Assembly: GCA_025923195.1 (NCBI GenBank)
Contig: JAICGJ010000019.1
Location: 1 to 47,070 of the forward strand
Origin: Chryseolinea sp.
GTDB lineage: Bacteria; Bacteroidota; Bacteroidia; Cytophagales; Cyclobacteriaceae
Direction of reading: 5' to 3'
DNA length: 47,070 bases
This document shows, piece after piece, positions 8,807 to 15,732 of the stretch (the first letter of the stretch is position 1; the number at the start of each line of letters is the position of its first letter). Made by a program: the position numbers and the translations under genes. The notes below the pieces were generated by a model. The model had not been told where the DNA came from. It searched no databases and saw only the letters and a list, made by a program, of their open reading frames with translations.

Positions 8807-9780
8807 CAGACAAACATTAGGGTAATAAATAAATTGACTAACAAGCCCAGCATTATACAAATTCCAAAGAGAACAAGAAAAGAAGCATATTTTAAGATGG
8901 TGTTGCCCCAACCTTGCCGATAAGTGCGTTTCATGGCTAGCAGCAGATAAACCAAAATAGCCAATTCGAGAAGCACACCTGCCCATTTCAGCCAGGTCAC
9001 CGTTTCTGCAAGCATTGAGAGGGAACCGGCAAGAAAAAAGAAATTGTAGAAGCAAATAGAAAATACCAGATGTTCGGAATAAAAGAAATCACTTTTAAGA
9101 TAAAGCAGTCGTAAAAACATTGCAAAAACCGGTAATAAAAAGAAGAAGACAACTGAAAAATGCGAGGTGAATTCGTCAACTACATGGCTCACAAATTCGC
9201 CGGGGTTGCCAACGAACTGCCCTCGCAACTCAAATTCCCTGTATTTCCATTTGCGCGCTAGCCATCCATCCCTATCACCCAACGGTAATGTACTTTGGAC
9301 CGAATCGTAATGTTCACGGGTTTCCAGTAAATCATCCAACGATTCAGATTTCAATTCACTATAATCCACGACCTTCCCGTCCTTTGTTATCTTCAGCACA
9401 GAATTTTTGTCGTCAACATCAGGTAGCGCGGCAAACAGAAAGAAGTAAATGAAACTGATGAATACATACATTCTTGAAGGATGGAAATAACTTTCCCTTC
9501 TGCCAGCATTATATTCGTTTGCCAAAAAACCTGGTCTCAGGACAAGGTATTTACACGTTTTGAAGAACTTGGATTCATATCCTGAAAATGAGGAAACAAA
9601 ATTAAGTACGAGCTCAGAAAGGGTTTGGCGACGAGGTATATCTTTTTGACCGCAATGTGAGCAATAAACATCCAGCAAAACGGTATTGCAATTAAGACAG
9701 TGCTTCTGCTGGGCGGTGTTCCCACGCGCTGTAGCCGAGGTAACGCTCTCGTCGGGGGATGAATTTGTAATGTTTTCCAT
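8806..9780 (-). CDS. DUF3667 zinc-ribbon membrane protein
   Basis: A 324-residue protein of the DUF3667 type. It opens with a disordered Ser/Thr-rich tail, then a zinc ribbon with two pairs (CLNC at about 28-31 and CSHC at about 39-42, ending GQKDIPRRQTLSELV), then the conserved GYESKFFKTCKYLVLRPGFLANEY. Next are a helix at about 105-120 (YVFISFIYFFLFAALP), a periplasmic loop, and four further helices towards the C-terminus. No function is established for the family. It starts about 50 nt after the proC stop and ends in a TGATG overlap with rarA, so it belongs to the same transcript. Confidence 0.88.
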   Translation of the reverse strand: MENITNSSPDESVTSATARGNTAQQKHCLNCNTVLLDVYCSHCGQKDIPRRQTLSELVLNFVSSFSGYESKFFKTCKYLVLRPGFLANEYNAGRRESYFHPSRMYVFISFIYFFLFAALPDVDDKNSVLKITKDGKVVDYSELKSESLDDLLETREHYDSVQSTLPLGDRDGWLARKWKYREFELRGQFVGNPGEFVSHVVDEFTSHFSVVFFFLLPVFAMFLRLLYLKSDFFYSEHLVFSICFYNFFFLAGSLSMLAETVTWLKWAGVLLELAILVYLLLAMKRTYRQGWGNTILKYASFLVLFGICIMLGLLVNLFITLMFV

Positions 9781-9831
9781 CCATTAAAGAATTAGAGGTT
9801 CTATAGCTCCCTTGAGAACTTCAAATCTGCG

Positions 9832-10629
9832 CTACTTACCTATTTTTTCATAGGACGTACAGATTCCTTTAATTAGCGAGGAACTAAATCCTTGATGCTC
9901 CATCTCGTTCAACCCTGCAATGGTACAACCCTTAGGCGTAGTGACCTTATCAATTTCTTGTTCAGGATGCCTGTTAAGTTTTAACAACAGCTCAGCTGCA
10001 CCTTTTACTGTTTGCGCCGAAATCAGATTTGCAGTCTTGGCGTCAAAACCTATTTCGATTCCGCCCTGCGTCGCTGCACGTATAAAGCGCAAGGCATAGG
10101 CAATCCCGCAAGCACCTAAAACAGTAGCAGCATCCATTAGTTTTTCGTCAATTGCTATCGTGATGCCAAGCTGGTTGAACAAGTCCGTTACGTAATTTAC
10201 TTGTTCATTCAATGCGCTGTTATGACAGATACATGTCACAGACTCCTGTATGGCAATAGCAGTGTTGGGCATTGCCCTGAAGACGGGTGCGTTGTGTCCT
10301 ACCATTGCAGTGAGCTCCTCCAGTTCAACTCCTGTCACGACACTGATTACAATGTGCTTTGACTTGTCAAATTTATCTTTTAATCCTTCTAGTACTTCTC
10401 TTACATTGTATGGCTTTAGCGCAACAATTATAACATCGCTATTTTGAACGGCAGACTTGTTGTCGCTGGTAACGGTGACGCCCTGCGACTGCAGGTTCGC
10501 CAAGGCCGCCACATTCCGGCGCGTAATCGTTAGATGGGTTGGAGATATGAACTCGCTTTTAATGAGCCCTTCAGCGATGGCTGCTCCTAAATTCCCTCCT
10601 CCGATAATGGCAATCCTTGAATTCTTCAT
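9832..10629 (-). CDS. proC: Pyrroline-5-carboxylate reductase
   Basis: Last step of proline synthesis: reduces pyrroline-5-carboxylate with NAD(P)H in the cytoplasm. The 265-residue length is typical. The N-terminal Rossmann motif is IAIIGGGNLGAAIAEGLI; the P5CR signature VTTPKGCTIAGLNEME lies near the C-terminus, and the dimer helices contain AQTVKGAAELLLKL. It heads a minus-strand run with the DUF3667 gene, rarA and the VWA gene. It is divergent from the YeeE-type gene, with 109 nt between the starts. I see no clean -7 box for it in that gap. Confidence 0.96.
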   Translation of the reverse strand: MKNSRIAIIGGGNLGAAIAEGLIKSEFISPTHLTITRRNVAALANLQSQGVTVTSDNKSAVQNSDVIIVALKPYNVREVLEGLKDKFDKSKHIVISVVTGVELEELTAMVGHNAPVFRAMPNTAIAIQESVTCICHNSALNEQVNYVTDLFNQLGITIAIDEKLMDAATVLGACGIAYALRFIRAATQGGIEIGFDAKTANLISAQTVKGAAELLLKLNRHPEQEIDKVTTPKGCTIAGLNEMEHQGFSSSLIKGICTSYEKIGK

Positions 10630-10702
10630 GTCATTTGTCTATCTATTGATCTAAATGTTCGTATCCAATTTACGAAGGTGTGAAAATTAAAATACATTCA
10701 CA

Positions 10703-10733
10703 TGTGCTCGTAGCAAACGCTTATATAATTTTG
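10703..10733 (+). promoter_or_regulatory. Predicted promoter of the sulfur-transporter pair
   Basis: TAATTTTG at 10726-10733 is a perfect TAnnTTTG box; TGTG at 10703-10706, 19 nt upstream, is a weaker -33 element. The box ends only 5 nt before the ATG at 10739, so the transcript would start at or next to the start codon. Confidence 0.5.
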
Positions 10734-10738
10734 CGCTT

Positions 10739-11299
10739 ATGGAATTCTTATACAAGCCATGGCCATGGTACGTTGCCGGTCCGGTCATTGGCCTAACAGT
10801 ACCTGTATTACTTTGGCTGGGAAACAAGAGACTCGGAATATCTTCAACACTTCGGCAATTGTGTGCCGCAGCTTACCCGGCCAATATTCCACTGCTGAAT
10901 TACGACTGGAAAAAAGACAGCTGGAATCTTTTTTTTGTCGCAGGAATTTTCATTGGTGGCATCCTCGGGGGCAACCTCTTTGGTAACCCGGAGCCGACAG
11001 ACCTATCACCGCATACGGTTGAAGACCTGCGTCAATGGGGGTTGACTGATTTCGCAGGCTTGTTGCCCCTTGAATTATTCAACTGGACTAGTCTAGCCAG
11101 TTGGCATGGGATACTCCTGATGGTGGTGGGCGGATTTTTGGTTGGATTCGGGACACGCTATGCGCGGGGATGCACTTCGGGTCATGGCATATTTGGCCTA
11201 GCATCCTTGCAATGGACTTCCTTAGTGGCCATCATCTCTTTCTTCATAGGAGGAATCATCTGCAGTTATACAATGCTACCTCTCATTTTAGCGCCATGA
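10739..11299 (+). CDS. YeeE/YedE-family sulfur transporter, first half
   Basis: A 186-residue polytopic membrane protein. The start MEFLYKPWPWYVAGPVIGLT is typical of the family. The signature GTRYARGCTSGHGIFGLASL (about 139-158) carries the cysteine thought to handle thiosulfate or a related sulfur compound in YeeE (TsuA). In E. coli and Spirochaeta this transporter is one long chain with two such halves; here the halves are separate genes. The stop overlaps the next gene's start (ATGA), so the two are translationally coupled and likely form one channel. Such split pairs are also called PmpA/PmpB in some bacteria. The substrate is inferred from the family. Confidence 0.88.
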   Translation: MEFLYKPWPWYVAGPVIGLTVPVLLWLGNKRLGISSTLRQLCAAAYPANIPLLNYDWKKDSWNLFFVAGIFIGGILGGNLFGNPEPTDLSPHTVEDLRQWGLTDFAGLLPLELFNWTSLASWHGILLMVVGGFLVGFGTRYARGCTSGHGIFGLASLQWTSLVAIISFFIGGIICSYTMLPLILAP

Positions 11300-11706
11300 G
11301 AAATCTTAAATATTTGGTACTGGGCGTCATCTTTGGCTTAGCGCTCACAAAGGGTGAGGCCATCTCATGGTTTCGAATGCAGGAAATGTTTCACTTTCAG
11401 GGCTTCCACATGTACGGGATATTCATGACGGCCGTACCCACTGCTGCCCTGGGAATTTTTCTTTTAAAAAACTTTGGTATCAAGGCACGTAACGGACAAG
11501 CTATCAACATACCAAAAAAACCTTACCATCATGGGATTATTATTGGAGGACTGCTATTTGGCATCGGTTGGGCCCTGACAGGGGCTTGTCCCGGTCCGCT
11601 TTATGCACAGATAGGAGCTGGTTACACGGTTACCTTGGTTACTTTCGCGTCGGCCGTATTGGGAACATGGACCTACGCGCGCCTTCAGCCTCACCTCCCA
11701 AGCTAG
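11296..11706 (+). CDS. YeeE/YedE-family sulfur transporter, second half (DUF6691-like)
   Basis: A 136-residue membrane protein starting at the ATG at 11296 (MRNLKYLVLGVIFGLALTKG), which overlaps the previous stop by 4 nt. The open frame reaches further upstream, but that part lies within the first gene and is not family-like. The signature GWALTGACPGPLYAQIGAGY carries the matching cysteine of the second half-channel. About four helices are visible. Together with the upstream gene it should move a sulfur compound across the inner membrane. No rhodanese or metallo-beta-lactamase sulfur dioxygenase gene, common partners elsewhere, is present next door. Confidence 0.87.
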   Translation: MRNLKYLVLGVIFGLALTKGEAISWFRMQEMFHFQGFHMYGIFMTAVPTAALGIFLLKNFGIKARNGQAINIPKKPYHHGIIIGGLLFGIGWALTGACPGPLYAQIGAGYTVTLVTFASAVLGTWTYARLQPHLPS

Positions 11707-11794
11707 GCCGAGGTTCAATATACGCAAGTGAAGATTCCCTCCGATGGTACGAGTCCCTCAATAATAGGCGGGCGTATTAGCTTTGCTCACTCCC

Positions 11795-13132
11795 ATGGAA
11801 TTACAACTCAGTACAAGTTACCGGCAGATTTTAGGAATGGCCCTTCCCATTTCTCTTGCATTGCTGGTACCGCAGATCAACTTTGTTACCAATAATATTT
11901 TTCTGAGCGGATTAGGCGAGAAGGAGTTGGCCAGCGCGGGGATTACGGGAGTCTATTACCTGATTTTTGCAGTTATAGGAAATGGGTTGAACAACGGCCT
12001 GCAGGCCCTGATTGCCCGAAGAGCTGGCCAGAACTTGCCACGGGAAATCGGACGGCTCTTTTATCATGGTGCGTGGGTGGCCCTAAGCATTGCGGCATTT
12101 GGAATCGGGATCACTTATGCATTCGCGCCGATGATCATGAGCGCTGTCATCCATGATGGCGTAATTTCACGTCAGGTAATTGATTTTCTTTTAATTCGAA
12201 TATGGGGATTGCCGTTGCTCTATTTGTATGGTATGCGCAATGCTTTTCTTGTGGGCACGAATCAAACACGCTTCCTGGTATGGGGTACGTTGTCCGAGGC
12301 CCTGGTCAACATATTCCTTGATTACGGCCTGATATACGGACACTTTGGCCTTCCTGAAGTCGGGTTCAACGGAGCTGCTTATGCTTCTATCGCTGCCGAA
12401 GGCGCCGGCTTGTTGGTGATATACCTGGTGATCCGCTGTATGGGCCTTCAAAAAAAATTCGGTCTGTTCGAAAACTTCACATTCGATTACTCCATGGTAA
12501 GATTGATTCTCGTTCAATCTTCACCGCTTATCGTACAATATGCTATCAGCATTATCAGCTGGGAATATTTCTACATTCTAATTGAGCATCATGGCGCGCG
12601 AGACCTGGCGATATCTAATACCATGCGAAATATTTTCGGACTATCCGGAATTTTTTCCTGGGCCTTTGCTTCAGCTACAAATAGCATGGTGAGTAACATC
12701 ATCGGCCAGGGAAGGAGCGATGAGGTCATACCGTTGATCAGGAAGATCATCACAGTAAGCTTCACTATTTCTCTCATCGTATTTGCGGTGTTGAATATTT
12801 GGCCAACATGGTTCCTGTCATTTTATGGTCAGGGACCCGAATTCATAACGCATGGTATACCCGTCATCAGGATCGTTTCAGTCGCCCTGTTAATGATGTC
12901 TGTGGGGACTGTGTGGCTAAATGCTGTAACAGGAACTGGCAATACGATCATTAATCTTCGAATTGAATTTGTGACGATTATAATTTATAGCGTTTACACG
13001 TATTTGATTCTTGAATACTGGAAGTTGCCCATCACATGGGGATGGGGTTCCGAATGGGTCTATTGGATTTCCATGTTTTCCATGGCGTACATGTATATGA
13101 TGTCTGGAAAATGGCGGGGAAAGAAAATCTAG
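11795..13132 (+). CDS. MATE-family multidrug exporter
   Basis: A 445-residue inner-membrane protein with about 12 hydrophobic helices and the MATE pattern: LGMALPISLALLVPQINFVTNN at the start, then SAGITGVYYLIFAVIGNGL and the second-half repeat. MATE proteins export cationic drugs or metabolites using Na+ or H+. I chose the ATG at 11795 (MELQLSTSYRQ) over a TTG four codons upstream. It lies 88 nt after the sulfur transporter pair on the same strand, with no visible terminator between. Its stop is 2 nt from the stop of the convergent lipoprotein gene, leaving no room for a conventional terminator. Confidence 0.92.
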   Translation: MELQLSTSYRQILGMALPISLALLVPQINFVTNNIFLSGLGEKELASAGITGVYYLIFAVIGNGLNNGLQALIARRAGQNLPREIGRLFYHGAWVALSIAAFGIGITYAFAPMIMSAVIHDGVISRQVIDFLLIRIWGLPLLYLYGMRNAFLVGTNQTRFLVWGTLSEALVNIFLDYGLIYGHFGLPEVGFNGAAYASIAAEGAGLLVIYLVIRCMGLQKKFGLFENFTFDYSMVRLILVQSSPLIVQYAISIISWEYFYILIEHHGARDLAISNTMRNIFGLSGIFSWAFASATNSMVSNIIGQGRSDEVIPLIRKIITVSFTISLIVFAVLNIWPTWFLSFYGQGPEFITHGIPVIRIVSVALLMMSVGTVWLNAVTGTGNTIINLRIEFVTIIIYSVYTYLILEYWKLPITWGWGSEWVYWISMFSMAYMYMMSGKWRGKKI

Positions 13133-13134
13133 TT

Positions 13135-14016
13135 CTATGGTTTTCTCTGATAAAAATACAGATACACGCTACTACCTTTTCCTACTTCACTGAGGGTATA
13201 AAGGCCGCTCCCGTCGTGGGCGAATGTGATGGCTTCACCTTGTGGTTCCTTCACGTATTGAATTTCCATCGAAGATGTTTTCAAGACGTCCTGAATGGGT
13301 TCTTGTTGCTGGCGCCTCCAGTAATATACGTAGTCATAGTTTTTTATTACGACTTCATTGCCATCATGTGAAAAATCTCCTCCGACGATTTCAGTCATCG
13401 GCAGCGCCATGATCTTCCTTGCTACGACAGGTGCTCGTGTACTGTAGGGATATTTCACTTCATAGAGATGTACTGGATTTTCACGCTTTGACACAAGGTA
13501 TAGATTCTTGGTTCTAGGATCAATTAACAGTGTCTCTGTATCCTTGGGCCTATCGTCTAGTTCTACCGTTATCGTTTCAACTGAAGTCACGTCCAATGTC
13601 GGGCCGCTCTTATTCCATACCGGTTCTTCTATTCTATAGACAAACTTGTGCCGACGCTGCCCGTTGTTGTCGCCAATATCTCCAACATAAATATAATGCC
13701 TGCCTGAGTCCGGCCCCGGGCCGATAGCTATATCTTCCCAGTCACGGTTCTCCACACCTGCCAGGGTGCATGTAAGTTTTACATCGAGGTTTTGGTCTAA
13801 CAAATATATCTCTGCCTTATTCCCGGCGTCGTTGTGGACCCACAACAATCCCGGGTTATTCATGCTTGATGCCATACCTGACACCTCCCGCAGATCTTTA
13901 TTTTTTAATTGAGCAAGCCTGGCACCTTCCATAAATTCATCCGTCGTGTTCTTAACACGTTCTCTCCCAACGCATCCCGCGATTAGAACAATGGATAGGA
14001 AGATCGTAAATTTCAT
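13135..14016 (-). CDS. Beta-propeller lipoprotein of unknown function
   Basis: The ATG at 14016 gives a classical lipoprotein signal, MKFTIFLSIVLIAGCVGRER, with the lipobox cysteine near residue 15; the frame runs 43 codons further upstream but without a sensible signal, so that start is rejected. The mature part (293 residues in all) reads as repeated beta blades, e.g. EVSGMASSMNNPGLLWVHND, WEDIAIGPGPDSGRHYIYVG and GEAITFAHDGSGLYTLSE. This resembles secreted propeller proteins of the SdiA-regulated or phytase-esterase kind, but I cannot name a substrate. It probably sits on the periplasmic side of a membrane. It converges on the MATE gene and is divergent from rluD. Confidence 0.8.
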   Translation of the reverse strand: MKFTIFLSIVLIAGCVGRERVKNTTDEFMEGARLAQLKNKDLREVSGMASSMNNPGLLWVHNDAGNKAEIYLLDQNLDVKLTCTLAGVENRDWEDIAIGPGPDSGRHYIYVGDIGDNNGQRRHKFVYRIEEPVWNKSGPTLDVTSVETITVELDDRPKDTETLLIDPRTKNLYLVSKRENPVHLYEVKYPYSTRAPVVARKIMALPMTEIVGGDFSHDGNEVVIKNYDYVYYWRRQQQEPIQDVLKTSSMEIQYVKEPQGEAITFAHDGSGLYTLSEVGKGSSVYLYFYQRKP

Positions 14017-14096
14017 GTCGCAAATAAAAGAAATTACCAATGGTGGCCAACTCTTTAAACATGCTAAAGAGCAGCGCGAAGTTGAGAGATTTGGCT

Positions 14097-14129
14097 TTTG
14101 TCGGATATCATATAATCCTTCTATTTTTG
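14097..14129 (+). promoter_or_regulatory. Predicted promoter of the pseudouridine synthase gene
   Basis: TTTG at 14097-14100, 21 nt spacer, then a perfect TATTTTTG at 14122-14129. The predicted start near 14136 leaves a leader of about 70 nt. Confidence 0.65.
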
Positions 14130-14205
14130 CAGTCTGATGCAGCAAAATCCATTTTTATGACCCTGACAGTTCAAAAAGTCTTCAATGGTATAATCATCAA
14201 CAAAA

Positions 14206-15234
14206 ATGAGTGGATCAGAAGCGCCTGAAGAACAAGACGATGAGTTATTTGAACATCACCGGATTACCGCTGATCCGAAACAAAGTCTGGTGCGCATCGA
14301 CAAATTTCTGATGGCCCGGCTTCCTAATGTAACACGAACAAAAATACAGGCTGGTATTCGTGAGGGATTTGTCAAAGTAAACGATAAGGACATTAAACCC
14401 AATTATAAGATTCATCCTCAGGATGTGATTACTGTCCTCTTTCCTGAACCGCCCCGCGACACAGATGTTATTCCTGAAGATATCCCATTGAATATCGTTT
14501 ACGAAGATGCTTTTCTACTGATAGTGAACAAGCCTGCAGGCATGGTTGTGCATCCTGCATATAATAACTGGCGTGGTACTCTCGTAAATGCCCTAGCCTA
14601 TCACTTCCAGAACCTTCCGCAAATGGCGGGAAACGAGGGAAGGCTTGGATTGGTTCACCGGATTGATAAGGATACTTCGGGACTCCTCGTCGTCGCCAAG
14701 GATGAATCAACACTTAACGGCCTGGCTAAGCAATTCTTTGATCACTCGATCGAGCGGAAATATTATGCGTTAGTGTGGGGTGTTCCTGATCCCGATTTTG
14801 GCACAATCAATGTAAATGTAGGGAGAAGCCCCAAAGACAGGAGAGTGACCACTACTTTTAAGGACCCAGAAATGGGTAGGCATGCCGTTACGCACTACAA
14901 GGTTCTAAAGGACCTGCGATATGTATCATTACTAGAATGTCAATTGGAAACTGGTCGTACCCATCAGATCCGCGCCCATCTGAAATCCCTTGGTCATCCT
15001 CTGTTCAATGATGCAATGTACGGCGGTAACCAGATTGTTAAGGGAACTGTATTTTCGAAGTACAAACAATTTGTTGAGAACTGTTTTAAGACTATTCCGC
15101 GACAGGCTCTTCACGCCAAAACGTTGGGATTTGTACATCCCGCTACAAAAAAATTTATGCAATTTGACTCCGAACTGCCAGCCGACTTCAAAAATGTGAT
15201 GGACAAATGGGAGAACTATGTCAGATATAATTAG
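14206..15234 (+). CDS. RluA-family 23S rRNA pseudouridine synthase (RluD-like)
   Basis: A 342-residue enzyme that turns uridine into pseudouridine in RNA. An acidic N-terminal tail is followed by an S4 RNA-binding domain (about 25-85, VRIDKFLMARLPNVTRTKIQ) and the catalytic domain with GLVHRIDKDTSGLLVVAKD, whose aspartate after HRI is the nucleophile. The later block GRTHQIRAHLKSLGHPLFND is also diagnostic. Length and S4 domain point to the RluD group, which modifies helix 69 of 23S rRNA, but RluC-like specificity cannot be excluded from sequence alone. It has its own promoter and is divergent from the propeller lipoprotein. Confidence 0.93.
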   Translation: MSGSEAPEEQDDELFEHHRITADPKQSLVRIDKFLMARLPNVTRTKIQAGIREGFVKVNDKDIKPNYKIHPQDVITVLFPEPPRDTDVIPEDIPLNIVYEDAFLLIVNKPAGMVVHPAYNNWRGTLVNALAYHFQNLPQMAGNEGRLGLVHRIDKDTSGLLVVAKDESTLNGLAKQFFDHSIERKYYALVWGVPDPDFGTINVNVGRSPKDRRVTTTFKDPEMGRHAVTHYKVLKDLRYVSLLECQLETGRTHQIRAHLKSLGHPLFNDAMYGGNQIVKGTVFSKYKQFVENCFKTIPRQALHAKTLGFVHPATKKFMQFDSELPADFKNVMDKWENYVRYN

Positions 15235-15263
15235 GGAAAAATATAGCGTGTAAAAGGCGCCTC

Positions 15264-15279
15264 GGTGCGTGGCCGCACC
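15264..15279. repeat. Small perfect hairpin after the pseudouridine synthase gene
   Basis: GGTGCG-TGGC-CGCACC forms a 6-bp stem with a 4-nt loop about 30 nt after the stop codon. No T tract follows on either strand, so it is not a standard intrinsic terminator. It may stabilise the mRNA end or assist termination. Confidence 0.4.
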
Positions 15280-15305
15280 AGTCAAACCAGGGAAACTCCA
15301 ACGTC

Positions 15306-15509
15306 CTAAAAGTTCGGTCTCAGCGTCCGATCCTGGCCCAATGCAAGCCGGATTTCCTTTAACGCTTCCCGCTTCATCTTTTGATGATGCGACTCGTCTT
15401 TTCTCGCGTGCAAAAGCGTACGGATGTACTCCAATACTTTTTCCGTCTGCCCTTGATCCAACGAGTTGAGCGATTCAAGGATTTGATGTCTTTGATGAAC
15501 TGAAATCAT
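15306..15509 (-). CDS. Small helical protein, antitoxin-like
   Basis: A 67-residue protein starting at the ATG at 15509. It has two amphipathic helices (HQRHQILESLNSLDQGQTEK and VLEYIRTLLHARKDE) and a basic tail (KMKREALKEIRLALGQDR). The pattern 'LDQ.Q.EKVLEYI..LL' resembles small antitoxin-like or DUF2281-like proteins of Bacteroidota, in which a short helical protein may sit beside a toxin. No toxin gene is visible on either side, so any addiction role is speculative. An overlapping plus-strand frame exists but its product looks random. Probably a real gene. Confidence 0.55.
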   Translation of the reverse strand: MISVHQRHQILESLNSLDQGQTEKVLEYIRTLLHARKDESHHQKMKREALKEIRLALGQDRTLRPNF

Positions 15510-15685
15510 AGCAAGATAAGTGGTTGTTGCTACTACAAATAACGCAAATATGTCTTCTGTGTTTCAAGCGATTAGAACCTATTAACAGTAACACAACACG
15601 CCGATAATATGTGATTTATCACTATCCTTTAAGTGACGTTATAATTGGTCTACGATAACCATAAAACATTCAGGTCAATGCATGA

Positions 15686-15715
15686 TTGAATAGAGGCTTG
15701 GTGTGCTTATATTTC
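15686..15715 (+). promoter_or_regulatory. Predicted promoter of the propeller-cytochrome gene
   Basis: TTG at 15686-15688, 19-nt spacer, TATATTTC at 15708-15715 (7/8 match to TAnnTTTG). It lies 17 nt before the ATG at 15733. The rest of the 222-nt gap between 15510 and 15732 shows no other feature I can support. Confidence 0.45.
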
Positions 15716-15732
15716 ATATATAAAACAAACGT

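Noticed and set aside
8807-9055. An 83-codon N-terminal extension of rarA.
   Set aside because: It lies wholly within the DUF3667 gene in another frame; family alignment and the TGATG overlap both favour the ATG at 8806.
14017-14145. A 43-codon extension of the propeller lipoprotein.
   Set aside because: The extension has no signal-like character, whereas the ATG at 14016 gives a clean lipoprotein signal.
15269-15469. A plus-strand frame opposite the small antitoxin-like gene.
   Set aside because: Its product is Pro/Ser/Ala-rich and random-looking; the minus-strand product has organised amphipathic helices.
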